A model generated the notes under the pieces. That model did no database searches. It saw only the letters and a program-made list of their open reading frames with translations, and was not told the origin of the DNA. This document shows positions 1 through 7,724 of a stretch of 14,093 bases of DNA, one piece after another. This stretch comes from Methanobacteriota archaeon. GTDB taxonomy: Archaea; Halobacteriota; Methanosarcinia; Methanosarcinales; Methanosarcinaceae. The stretch's first letter is position 1. Each line of letters starts with the position of its first letter. The stretch spans positions 1 through 14,093 of the forward strand of contig JAUPKV010000424.1 of the NCBI GenBank assembly GCA_030837265.1, written 5' to 3'. The position numbers and the translations under genes were made by a program.

Positions 1-277
1 AAATTTGCTGCTTTTTGATCAAAATTAGAATCGACATTACAATAAGACAGCTGAAAATATGTTTTTTATTTACTGGCATTAAGAATCTTCAAAAGATAGA
101 ACCAATAAGCTAAAACCTTTAAAGTATAGATTGAAATACTATTGTGTAAAATTATATACTCAACTGAATGAAGAAATTTAACTCACTTAATTCAAAAGAA
201 TAAAGCCGGACAAGAAAGTTTAATTCAGAATAATCAGTTATTCTTGTTAGAGTAAGTCTATATGGTTACAGAGAGAC
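1..277. other. A/T-rich leader upstream of the DUF373 gene
   Basis: No convincing coding sequence is visible here. The stretch is A/T-rich and holds a TATA-like box at 148-158. At 227-244 a 7-bp perfect stem (AGAATAA / TTATTCT) closes a TCAG loop, and a competing pairing joins CAAGAA at 211-216 with TTCTTG at 242-247. If transcription starts about 25 bases after the TATA box, the mRNA has a leader of roughly 95 bases that contains these hairpins. Long leaders are common in Methanosarcina. Any regulatory role is inference. Confidence 0.45.
148..158 (+). promoter_or_regulatory. TATA box, DUF373 gene
   Basis: AAAATTATATA resembles the archaeal TATA consensus and lies in an A/T-rich spacer on the coding strand. 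It is about 120 bases before the ATG at 278, so it implies a leader of around 95 bases. No other box closer to the gene looks as good. Confidence 0.35.
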
Positions 278-1411
278 ATGCAAACCTTAATTATATGTAT
301 TGACCGGGACAATGACCTGGGAGAAAAAGCAAAATTGGAAACCCCCATAGTAGGGCGGGAAGCAAACATTCAAGCTGCAGTTGCACTTGGGATTGCAGAT
401 CCAGAAGACTCGGATACAAATACCCTTTTTGGCGGCATTCGGATACTTGATGAAATGCGGGCAAAAGGAGCTGATGTGGAGATAGTTTCATTTGCAGGGA
501 ATAAAAATGTAGGAGTAATCTCGGACCAGAAAATTGCGGAGCAGCTCGAGAATTTCCTCAAGATCCATGAAGTACAGAGAGCTATATTCGTATCGGACGG
601 TGCGGAAGACGAAACCCTTGTCCCTATAGTACAGTCCCGCATGAAAATTGATTCCGTAAAAAGAATTGTCGTAATGCAGAGTGAGAATCTGGAAAGTACT
701 TACTATATCCTTAAACATGCTTTCAGTGACCCGAAAATCTCGCAGACTTTCTTCGTTCCTCTGGGATTGGCTTTATTGATATATTCGATATTTTTGTTTG
801 CCGGTTACCCTGAAGGTGCAATTGTGGGAATTTTTGCTGCGGTCGGGCTTTATATGTTATACCGGGGATTCGGGCTGGACGACGTTATCGCCCTCGAAGG
901 AGAAAGGCTCTGGTCTGCTCTACTTGAACAGAAAATGGTTTTTATAAGTTATACCGCCGCCATACTTACCAGTCTTGTGGCTACTGCATATGGTGCTTTA
1001 AAAGTATGGCAACTTTATTCAACCGAAGGAATCTGGTACTATGGAGCTCTGACTCTCGTTTCAGTTTTCACCAACGCCTCGGTATGGTGGTATTCATTAG
1101 CTTTGCTGATTGCAGATATGGGTAAAATATTCGATTTAAAAATGGAAGGAAAACCCATTTACAAAAATATATCTATTTCCCTCTTTATTATCGCAACCGG
1201 ATTGCTCTTCTGGGGAGCAAGCACTTGTGTTCTGGCATTTTCCTTTTCAGGAGGGGACTATAATAACACTTTTCCAGCCCTCCAGTACTTTGTATACTCG
1301 ATAATTTTTTCAATCCTTATTGCTCTTGCCGGCATAAAATATTCGGTATCAAACCAGAATTCCGAAAATGAGAAAGGAAAAAAAGAGAGTAGAAATGAAA
1401 AGTTTGCCTGA
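278..1411 (+). CDS. DUF373 family archaeal membrane protein
   Basis: A 377-residue protein of the archaeal DUF373 family; the biochemical function is not known. Residues 1 to about 155 form a soluble alpha/beta domain starting with LIICIDRDNDLG. Its acidic N-terminal motif and the later FVSDGAEDE (104-112) suggest a Rossmann-like fold with a possible metal or nucleotide site. Six hydrophobic segments follow, at roughly 157-177, 179-197, 221-242, 255-280, 298-322 and 334-354, and then a charged tail rich in Lys, Glu and Asn. The length fits the family. The ATG at 278 has only a weak purine-rich site (GAGAG) upstream, but the conserved N-terminus begins directly there. The phosphorylase gene follows after 40 bases with no clear terminator between, so co-transcription is plausible. 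Family assignment is from remembered conserved motifs and topology. Confidence 0.85.
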   Translation: MQTLIICIDRDNDLGEKAKLETPIVGREANIQAAVALGIADPEDSDTNTLFGGIRILDEMRAKGADVEIVSFAGNKNVGVISDQKIAEQLENFLKIHEVQRAIFVSDGAEDETLVPIVQSRMKIDSVKRIVVMQSENLESTYYILKHAFSDPKISQTFFVPLGLALLIYSIFLFAGYPEGAIVGIFAAVGLYMLYRGFGLDDVIALEGERLWSALLEQKMVFISYTAAILTSLVATAYGALKVWQLYSTEGIWYYGALTLVSVFTNASVWWYSLALLIADMGKIFDLKMEGKPIYKNISISLFIIATGLLFWGASTCVLAFSFSGGDYNNTFPALQYFVYSIIFSILIALAGIKYSVSNQNSENEKGKKESRNEKFA

Positions 1412-1451
1412 AATTATCAAGTAAAAAAGATTTTACCGAAGAGATTTTAAA

Positions 1452-2228
1452 ATGGAAAATGAAATTGGAAAAATCGAAATTGCTGTGTTAGGTGGTGTAG
1501 GTTTCAATTCATATAATGACTATGATACTCTATCGGTGCAGACCCCCTATGGAGAAGTAATCACCTATCATACCATGATTCAAGGCAAAAATATCGCAGT
1601 AATTCCCAGGCATGCTGGAAAAAATCACATTCCTCCTCACAGGATTGATTACAGAGCTAATATATGGGCAATAAATTCTCTTGGAATTAAACGTATTATC
1701 TCCACGAATTCCGTTGGGTCAATGCGAGGGCATCCTATTGGCAGTTTTGTTGTGCTTGACGACTTCCTGGATTTTACACGTAGCAGGCCTTCAACTTTTT
1801 ACGATGATATTACCGTGCATGTTGATGTTTCTGAGCCCTACTGTCCCGACATAAAAGCAGCTCTTAAAAATGCAATTGAAAAGCAAGGACTTTCTTATAC
1901 AGAAGGAGTTTATGCCTGCACAGAAGGCCCGCGCTTTGAGACCAGAGCAGAAATTCGTATGATGAGTCAGTTTGCAGACGTTGTTGGCATGACCGGCGTG
2001 CCTGAAGTCAATCTTGCAAAAGAACTCAGTCTCTGCTATGCTTCTCTTGCTATTGTCACAAATCAGGCTTGTGGGATGACAACTCAAAAATTAACAGCAG
2101 AAGAAGTAACCGAGGTCGTAGGAAAAGCCCAGGATTCGATTTTAAAGATCATTGCGGATACAATCGCAAACATTCCGGAGACTCGGAACTGCAATTGCAT
2201 GTATGCACGGATAGGAGCTTCCCTTTAA
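1452..2228 (+). CDS. MTA/MTI phosphorylase family, probably S-methyl-5'-thioinosine phosphorylase
   Basis: A 258-residue purine nucleoside phosphorylase of the MTAP family. The enzyme cleaves a 5'-methylthio-nucleoside with phosphate to give a purine base and 5-methylthioribose 1-phosphate in the cytoplasm. Visible landmarks are the phosphate loop GGVGF (14-18), R53/H54 with H59 (RHAGKNH), NSVGSM (86-91), TEGPRFETRAE (157-167) and MTGVPEVNLAKE (180-191). In human MTAP the base-recognition segment is ATDYDCW, whose Asp residues read a 6-amino group. Here it is VTNQACG with Asn204, as in enzymes that use 6-oxopurines. This favours methylthioinosine (hypoxanthine release) over methylthioadenosine, matching the methanogen route in which MTA is first deaminated. 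Substrate choice is inference. It probably shares a transcript with the DUF373 gene. Confidence 0.85.
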   Translation: MENEIGKIEIAVLGGVGFNSYNDYDTLSVQTPYGEVITYHTMIQGKNIAVIPRHAGKNHIPPHRIDYRANIWAINSLGIKRIISTNSVGSMRGHPIGSFVVLDDFLDFTRSRPSTFYDDITVHVDVSEPYCPDIKAALKNAIEKQGLSYTEGVYACTEGPRFETRAEIRMMSQFADVVGMTGVPEVNLAKELSLCYASLAIVTNQACGMTTQKLTAEEVTEVVGKAQDSILKIIADTIANIPETRNCNCMYARIGASL

Positions 2229-2642
2229 AATGAATTCAAGTGGCAGTTAGGAGAAAAACGCTGTCAATTTAAGGCTCATCCCATAAGTATGATCCAATAA
2301 CGATTCTATTTTAGATTAATATAATTTATATGTAATAAAATATTTATACTGGATTTACTATAAATAATGTCCCACGCAAGAAAACGTAAAATGAAATGTT
2401 TACTTAAAAAGAGTGAAATAAGAAGGTTGCATTTGAGTAATGCTTGATGTGAAGATAAAAGGTTATTCGATACGTCTCATAAAGAAAAGTGTATGCTCCT
2501 GAAAACTAATGGAGCAGAAACATGATTTTTCCTTAAAAACGAAGTTATTTACAACATTCATATATCAGGATAAACGATGACACTCTGGGTCCTAAGCTAC
2601 GCTGAAAAATCGAAAATAATATTTATGGTTATAAAGGACCGG
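2229..2642. other. Long spacer before the helicase gene
   Basis: There is no strong gene in this stretch of about 400 bases. It holds TATA-like stretches near 2325-2350 and 2557-2566, a 6-bp hairpin (TGCTCC at 2494-2499, GGAGCA at 2511-2516), and a 26-codon basic reading frame at 2367-2447 that I do not trust as a gene. If 2557-2566 is the working TATA box, transcription would begin near 2585-2590, downstream of the first possible helicase ATG. That favours a later start codon. Confidence 0.4.
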
Positions 2643-5057
2643 ATGAAACAGCCGCTTTATGTGGCCGAACTCCATCTAAAGGACAGTTACAAAGGACCGC
2701 GCCCCCATAAAATAAGGCTTCTTGCCGGCAAGCAGAAAGACGAATTTATTCCTCCACAGGAGTTCGTAGAGCTTTTACGCAGTGCGAAAAGGATAATGCT
2801 TTCAGAAGGAGGCAACCCTGCAAATGAGGCTGCCTTTTTGGAAATGCTCAAAGGTTTTCAACTTGACGCGGATAGAGTTAAAATCTGCAAACACTGCTGG
2901 ATCAATAAACGTTTCAATTTTGTAAATAGTAAATCTGTCAAGTACCATAATGAGCTTATCTGCTGGGAATGTGCAAAAGAGGAACTCCTGCGTGCGGTCA
3001 GCTCAGCAGATGTGAATTACGGCAAAAAATCCGTAGATTTCCTTGAACAGGTTCTCGCTAAAACTAAGGACCTTGATAGGACTATTCGGATGTTGAGCCC
3101 GGAAAGGCTCGATCCTGAATTCACCCGCTACGATACTATCAGGACAAACCCTTCCGAAGCTACAGTCGGGATAAAGAACCTGCCCCTTGCAAAGAAATTC
3201 AAGGAGATGCTGCTTCAGAAATCCGAAACCTTGCTCCCTGTCCAGGCGCTTTCAGTGGAAGCGGGGCTTCTTAAAGGAAAAAACCAGTTTGTAGTCTCGG
3301 CAACTGCAACCGGAAAAACTCTGATTGGTGAGATGGCAGGAGTCCAAAACCTTCTAAACAAAAAAGGAAAGATGCTCTATGTGGTTCCGCTCGTTGCTCT
3401 TGCAAACCAGAAATATGACCAGTTCAGTGAACGCTACTCACATCTTGGGCTTACTACCTCAATAAAAATTGGGGCAATCCTCATAAAGACCTCTCAGCGT
3501 GTGAAAATGCAGACGAGTCCGAAAGCAGATATTATTGTAGGGACTTATGAAGGCATAGACCATATGCTCCGTTCAGGAAACGCCGATTTTCTGGGCAAAA
3601 TAGGAACTGTAGTTGTGGACGAAGTCCATATGCTTGAAGACCAGGAAAGGGGTCACAGGGTGGACGGGCTAATCGGAAGGTTACGCTATGTGGCACCGAC
3701 AGCTCAGTTCATCTACCTTTCCGCAACCGTTGCAAAACCTGCAGCCTATGCAAAAAAACTAAATGCTCAACTTGTCCTTTATGAGCACAGGCCGGTTCCT
3801 CTCGATAGGCACCTCCTGTTCTGTCAGGATAACGAAAAGGCAAATCTGATTTCCCAGCTCGCAAAAGAAGAGTATTCGATGCACTCTTCCAAAGGGCACA
3901 GAGGACAGACTATTGTCTTTACAAACTCGCGCAAAAACTGTCACACTATTGCAGGCGCACTCTCGATTCAGGCAGCTCCTTATCATGCGGGACTCTCCCA
4001 GTACGAAAGAAAAAAGGTTGAGACTCTTTTTGCAAAAGGACAGCTTCCGGTAGTCGTGACGACCGCTGCCCTTGCTGCGGGCGTTGATTTTCCGGCTTCC
4101 CAGGTAATATTTGAATCTCTGGCAATGGGAATAGACTGGATTTCCGTACAGGATTTCCTGCAGATGAGCGGAAGGGCAGGCAGGCCTGATTATCATGATA
4201 GAGGAGTTGTCGTGCTGATGCCCGTTCCTGGAAAGTCATACTCAGGCTCCCAGTCCGATACGGAAGAAGAAGTTGCAATCAAATTGCTTCAGGGAGAGAT
4301 GCTTTCCATAGGGGTTGAATATGGAGAGGCCGAACAGCTTGAAGAAATACTTGCATCCGTTGCAGTCACCTCCTCTGTTCAGGATCTTGGAATAATCCAC
4401 AACATGATGTTCGGAAGCTTCGACCTGGAAAAATTGATCCAGCGCCTGCAGAGCTACCGCTTTGTAGAACGCAAGGGCAAAAAGATCACGCTTACGCAAT
4501 TTGGGAAAATCATTGCAGCTCATTTCCTCCCGGTATCCAAGGCTTTCCTGATTCGCGATGCCGTGCTCGCTGACAATGATCCCCTGAAGATCGCAACAAA
4601 CCTGGAGTTCTTCGATGCCGCATATTTTAAGTATGCAAACCAGATAGGAAGTTCCCTGAACGTAAATATGCCGTCGAGGGTTTTTCAGGGAGCCGGCCTC
4701 GATATAATCTTTGATGGAGAGTCTCTTTCCCACCTTGACCTGAAAATCCGGGAGCTGATGTTGAACTTTGCTTCGGACTTTTTAACCTGCAGGTGCAGGG
4801 ACTCGCCTTACTGCGGCTGTGCAGAACAGAAATTCTCTGAAAAAATAATCAGTCTGCGCACTGAAGATCTGGAGCCGACAGGGATAGTAAAAAAACTTGA
4901 AGATAAATACGGGATTTCCGCATACCAGGGCGACGTATTCGGGTATCTTGATGATGCAGTGCGCAATCTTGATGCCGTGGAACTGATAGCCAAAATTCTT
5001 GCAAAAAAGGGAGTTGCAGAGGAAGCAAAGAAGCTTAAAAAGAAAGTCCAGGGTTAA
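2643..5057 (+). CDS. Archaeal superfamily 2 DEAD/DEAH-type helicase with zinc ribbon
   Basis: A large ATP-dependent helicase of about 804 residues, related to the Hel308/Ski2 group and to a methanogen family carrying an extra N-terminal domain. Numbering from 2643: a zinc ribbon C82-x2-C85 ... C107-x2-C110; Walker A TATGKT with K225; motif II DEVH 326-329; motif III SAT 360-362; motif VI QMSGRAGRP from 507 with arginines 511 and 514. A second cysteine cluster, C716-x-C718-x5-C724-x-C726, lies near the C-terminus before a short helical tail that may bind nucleic acid. Start choice: ATG 2643 follows AAGGA by four bases and opens directly into MKQPLYVAEL. In-frame ATGs at 2625 and 2577 are possible; 2577 also has AGGA six bases upstream. 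A role in DNA repair or RNA handling is likely, but the substrate cannot be read from the sequence. Confidence 0.88.
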   Translation: MKQPLYVAELHLKDSYKGPRPHKIRLLAGKQKDEFIPPQEFVELLRSAKRIMLSEGGNPANEAAFLEMLKGFQLDADRVKICKHCWINKRFNFVNSKSVKYHNELICWECAKEELLRAVSSADVNYGKKSVDFLEQVLAKTKDLDRTIRMLSPERLDPEFTRYDTIRTNPSEATVGIKNLPLAKKFKEMLLQKSETLLPVQALSVEAGLLKGKNQFVVSATATGKTLIGEMAGVQNLLNKKGKMLYVVPLVALANQKYDQFSERYSHLGLTTSIKIGAILIKTSQRVKMQTSPKADIIVGTYEGIDHMLRSGNADFLGKIGTVVVDEVHMLEDQERGHRVDGLIGRLRYVAPTAQFIYLSATVAKPAAYAKKLNAQLVLYEHRPVPLDRHLLFCQDNEKANLISQLAKEEYSMHSSKGHRGQTIVFTNSRKNCHTIAGALSIQAAPYHAGLSQYERKKVETLFAKGQLPVVVTTAALAAGVDFPASQVIFESLAMGIDWISVQDFLQMSGRAGRPDYHDRGVVVLMPVPGKSYSGSQSDTEEEVAIKLLQGEMLSIGVEYGEAEQLEEILASVAVTSSVQDLGIIHNMMFGSFDLEKLIQRLQSYRFVERKGKKITLTQFGKIIAAHFLPVSKAFLIRDAVLADNDPLKIATNLEFFDAAYFKYANQIGSSLNVNMPSRVFQGAGLDIIFDGESLSHLDLKIRELMLNFASDFLTCRCRDSPYCGCAEQKFSEKIISLRTEDLEPTGIVKKLEDKYGISAYQGDVFGYLDDAVRNLDAVELIAKILAKKGVAEEAKKLKKKVQG

Positions 5058-5107
5058 ATCTGAATCTCTCAGACCCCCCTGAGGCGACCGTTTAAACCAT
5101 CAAGTGA

Positions 5108-5164
5108 ATTATTACTACTTACTTTATAGAAAGAAATATTATTACTTATTTTATAGAAAGAAAT
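5108..5164 (+). repeat. Imperfect tandem repeat, two copies of 30 and 27 bases
   Basis: Copy 1 (5108-5137) and copy 2 (5138-5164) are adjacent. They share ATTATT at the left and TTATAGAAAGAAAT at the right, and differ by a 3-base ACT insertion and one substitution. Each copy contains a TTTATA-like core, so the duplication may double a promoter element for the methyltransferase gene at 5206. Confidence 0.75.
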
Positions 5165-5205
5165 CTTAACTTCAATCCAATAATTAATCAAAGGACACTG
5201 CTGCT

Positions 5206-5907
5206 ATGACTCCTTCACAATCTACCCAAAACTATACTCCTCATCCACCCGAGGACTATGACGCCAATATATCCGGAATCATTCCTTACTACTCCGCCAT
5301 TCATCAGGAAATTATTAACCTTGTCAAATCCCTTCCTTCTAACCCGAAAGTGTGGCTGGATACCGGATGCGGGACAGGATCACTGGTTAATAAAGCAATT
5401 AAAGAGTTCCCTGATACTAAATTCCTTTTAGTTGATCCCTCCGAAGGAATGCTTGATCAGTCAAGGCAGAAGCTTTCTTTACATCCTACCCAAAAGCTTG
5501 CATTCTTAAGCGCCTGTGCTACCCAGGAGGTCTCTCCGGAATTAAAGGAAAAGCCAGATATTATCACAGCCATACAATGCCATCACTACCTTAGCCGCGT
5601 GGATCGGGCAAGGGCTACTCGCGTGTGTTATGATCTGCTAAAAGCAGGTGGGATATACATAACCTTTGAGAATACCAGGCCGCTAACCGAAGAAGGTATT
5701 ACTGTAGGAAAACGATACTGGGGCCGCTTTCAATCGGGCTCTGGCAGAAGTGAAGAAGAAATAAAAAAGCATCTGGAGCGTTTTGACGTTGAGTATTTTC
5801 CTATAACAGTCGAAGAACATTTGAAATTGTTACGAGAGACCGGATTTAAAACCGTAGAATTATTCTGGTTTTCATACATGCAAGCCGGTTTTTATTGTAT
5901 TAAATGA
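5206..5907 (+). CDS. Class I SAM-dependent methyltransferase
   Basis: A 233-residue class I methyltransferase, presumably cytoplasmic. It has the SAM-binding motif I WLDTGCGTGSL (50-60), an acidic ribose-binding motif II region FLLVDPSEGML (73-83), and a motif IV-like region with IITAIQCHHYL. The C-terminal part ends with a typical beta-hairpin (FYCIK). The length suits a small-molecule methyltransferase. The substrate cannot be told. Q-C-H-H-Y at the motif IV position replaces the more usual acidic residue and resembles the SIHH form seen in the methyltransferase at 13320, so the two may be distant relatives. The gene stands alone, preceded by a tandem repeat. The ATG at 5206 follows AAAGGACACTGCTGCT, a Shine-Dalgarno-like AAGGA at a long spacing. 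Confidence 0.85.
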   Translation: MTPSQSTQNYTPHPPEDYDANISGIIPYYSAIHQEIINLVKSLPSNPKVWLDTGCGTGSLVNKAIKEFPDTKFLLVDPSEGMLDQSRQKLSLHPTQKLAFLSACATQEVSPELKEKPDIITAIQCHHYLSRVDRARATRVCYDLLKAGGIYITFENTRPLTEEGITVGKRYWGRFQSGSGRSEEEIKKHLERFDVEYFPITVEEHLKLLRETGFKTVELFWFSYMQAGFYCIK

Positions 5908-5954
5908 CTTAGAGCTATCCGAAAAGTCAATTATTCGCATTGTTATATTCATAA

Positions 5955-5982
5955 ACTCAAGTACCTTTTACCTTTTACTCAC
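5955..5982 (+). terminator. Possible oligo-T terminator after the methyltransferase
   Basis: Two successive short T runs (ACCTTTTACCTTTTACT) lie about 60 bases after the methyltransferase stop. Archaeal transcription often ends at such T-rich stretches without a hairpin. The signal is modest. Confidence 0.3.
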
Positions 5983-6038
5983 GCTGATTACCAAATGCCG
6001 TTTACAGTAGATCACAACACTTTTCAGAGAGGTTCCAG

Positions 6039-7220
6039 TTAGCTATTGGAAGTGCTACCCCCCACAGTTGGAATTGACCCAATGTATCCAATAATCGTAA
6101 AAGAGAGCCCATACTGTGAAAACTTGAACGGAACATTTAAGGCATAATTCCCACTGTTTAAAACAGCAGTCCACCCTTGCATTCTTGATTCATCACCATA
6201 TCCATCAGATTTTAGTTGTGCTGTATAAGCAGACATGAAATTTCGATCCCATGTTACTTCTGACTTCCCTGTTTTTGGAGTCCCTCCGGTTGCAGAAGTA
6301 GCGGCGTTCGCAAATCTCAACATCCCGTCTGAGCCTTCTCTTTCAGCAGCATCACACATTAAAGCCCATGTAAAGTTATACTTTCCACCAATTGCGTTAA
6401 ATTTGTCCATTGCTGGGGTATAACATTCAGTGTTCCATTGTTTAAGTTGAGCTAACTTGAAATTTTGAGGATCCGAAATTAAACATCTGCCAAAAATTCC
6501 ATTATTGTAATAAGGTTCGTTTGTACCAACCCAATCCTCCAATCCGGTTGTAACGTCAGTTACACCATCCGAATTATGAGGCAGTTTATCAATAGCGTCC
6601 AAGTCAGGTATATATGAGACGAGTGGATTGTTTGGATTTAGAGTCTGATAAATATGAACCATTTGATTTAGGTCATATGTTCCACTACAAAATCCTAAAC
6701 CTGCAGTTACGCCATGACCATCGGGGTTAATCTGGCAATATCCCCAATCAATATCTGTCATGTCGTTTTCTGCGCATGAAATCATTTGCATCATTGCACC
6801 GTAAGCAGGGGTATAACCATTTGCAGTGCCAGCATTTCCCGGAGGTTTGTTAGAACCTGTAGAATTATTATAAGTTAGAGAAACCTTTGCAGTGCTTTTT
6901 TGACTACATCTGTTTGCTATTGTGTATGTAAAACTGTCATGTATAATTCCAGTGGAGCCTTTCGGTGGAGCATAAACGAAATCACCACTGTTATAAGTCA
7001 TACTAACCTTACCGCCATTTTTACATTTAGACATACAGATGACATTGATTCTGCTTCCAATGTCGTTAGAGAGTACGTTACCATGGTTCATAGACAGGTT
7101 GAAAACAAATGAATCAGCCTTTGCTTTACATGGAGTACATGTTGCAGCTGCTCCTGTCACTGACATAGCAAGAAAAGCTAATATTAAAATACATATCGTT
7201 TTACTAATAGTATTTTGCAT
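6039..7220 (-). CDS. Secreted GH46 family chitosanase with N-terminal Ig-like domain
   Basis: A predicted secreted endo-chitosanase of 393 residues, cutting beta-1,4 links in chitosan. Residues 1 to about 26 are a signal peptide (MQNTISKT, a hydrophobic core, then TGAAA). Residues about 36-118 resemble a bacterial Ig/cadherin-like module (GNVLSNDIG ... DSFTYTI). A Gly/Pro/Asn linker follows, then the catalytic domain from about 138. SCAEND carries the putative acid E151. NPDGHGVTAGLGFCSGTYDL carries D167 and T172, aligning from memory with E22, D40 and T45 of the Streptomyces N174 enzyme (AEN, then DGRGYTGGIIGFCSGTGDM). There are 12 cysteines, suggesting disulfides or metal sites. The start is well fixed: GGAGG lies six bases before ATG 7220. 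The frame stays open upstream to 7397, but that extension is not signal-like. Chitosanases are unusual in methanogens, so acquisition from bacteria is likely. Confidence 0.85.
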   Translation of the reverse strand: MQNTISKTICILILAFLAMSVTGAAATCTPCKAKADSFVFNLSMNHGNVLSNDIGSRINVICMSKCKNGGKVSMTYNSGDFVYAPPKGSTGIIHDSFTYTIANRCSQKSTAKVSLTYNNSTGSNKPPGNAGTANGYTPAYGAMMQMISCAENDMTDIDWGYCQINPDGHGVTAGLGFCSGTYDLNQMVHIYQTLNPNNPLVSYIPDLDAIDKLPHNSDGVTDVTTGLEDWVGTNEPYYNNGIFGRCLISDPQNFKLAQLKQWNTECYTPAMDKFNAIGGKYNFTWALMCDAAEREGSDGMLRFANAATSATGGTPKTGKSEVTWDRNFMSAYTAQLKSDGYGDESRMQGWTAVLNSGNYALNVPFKFSQYGLSFTIIGYIGSIPTVGGSTSNS

Positions 7221-7410
7221 AGAAATCCTCCTTTTTTCTTTGAAGCATTTGATTGCTGAATAACCGAGCCAAAACGATATTTTTCCAAGGACAAGATTTG
7301 AAAAGCGATGAGTAGAATATGAGAAAAGACCGCTCATCTTATACCAGAGACAGGTACTTGGAAACCTGGCGATAATTGATCTGGGTACAAATTTCAATAT
7401 GAGCTATTAC

Positions 7411-7420
7411 TATATAAATT
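7411..7420 (-). promoter_or_regulatory. TATA box, chitosanase gene
   Basis: Read on the minus strand the bases are AATTTATATA, a very good archaeal TATA box. Transcription would begin near 7385-7390 and leave a leader of about 165 bases before the ATG at 7220. Confidence 0.5.
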
Positions 7421-7660
7421 TTATTTTAGAGTGATAAAAATATATTAATAAAAGGTTGCATTGAAATTAAATAACCAAGTACACATAAAACACGAGTGGT
7501 AGTGTGCCTAATTTCGTTTAAAATTTGCTCTCCATCCCTTCTTTCGCGCTTTCCTTTCAATTTGTGCTTTATTATTTTTCAAAAATGTTAAATATTCTTT
7601 AAAAGATTAAACTCATTATTGGGAGAGGAAATTCAACTACCAAAAGATTAAATAAAAGAA

Positions 7661-7670
7661 TATATAAATA
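7661..7670 (+). promoter_or_regulatory. TATA box, small membrane protein gene
   Basis: TATATAAATA matches the archaeal TATA consensus and lies 64 bases before the GTG start. That leaves room for a leader of about 35-40 bases carrying the ribosome site. Confidence 0.5.
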
Positions 7671-7704
7671 AATATTAAAAGAATAATTAAAATAAATATT
7701 AAAA
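7666..7704 (+). repeat. Two exact 15-base direct repeats with 24-base period
   Basis: AAATAAATATTAAAA occurs at 7666-7680 and again at 7690-7704. The first copy overlaps the TATA box and the second covers the expected transcription start. This arrangement could be a pair of regulator sites. It is low-complexity A/T sequence, so chance duplication is also possible. Confidence 0.6.
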
Positions 7705-7707
7705 ATA

Positions 7708-7717
7708 AGGAAGTGAT
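7708..7717 (+). promoter_or_regulatory. Strong ribosome binding site that fixes a GTG start
   Basis: AGGAAGTGAT matches nine of ten bases of AGGAGGTGAT, the complement of the archaeal 16S rRNA tail. It lies seven bases before GTG 7725. The in-frame GTG at 7713 lies inside the site itself and cannot be the start. Confidence 0.75.
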
Positions 7718-7724
7718 AATTATA

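Larger units (their letters stand above)
7221..7724. other. Divergent regulatory spacer between chitosanase and membrane protein genes
   Basis: About 500 bases without a supported gene. For the left-going chitosanase it holds a TATA box (7411-7420) and a leader of about 165 bases. For the right-going gene it holds a TATA box (7661-7670) and a strong ribosome site (7708-7717). Between them lie an exact 11-base repeat, AAAAGATTAAA (7601-7611 and 7652-7662), and an exact 15-base repeat spaced 24 bases (7666-7680 and 7690-7704). Repeated sites of this kind could bind a regulator, but in A/T-rich DNA they may also be chance. Confidence 0.5.

Noticed and set aside
3759..4733. Several minus-strand open frames inside the helicase gene
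   Set aside because: They lie opposite a well-supported helicase with all motor motifs intact and show no family motifs of their own.
5066..5084. Hairpin terminator after the helicase (CTCAG ... CTGAG)
   Set aside because: The stem is only five pairs and no T run follows, so support is too weak.
7221..7397. N-terminal extension of the chitosanase frame up to an ATG at 7397
   Set aside because: The added 59 residues hide the signal peptide, and the internal ATG at 7220 has a strong GGAGG ribosome site six bases upstream.
7713..7724. GTG 7713 as start of the small membrane protein
   Set aside because: It lies inside the near-perfect ribosome binding site that serves GTG 7725.
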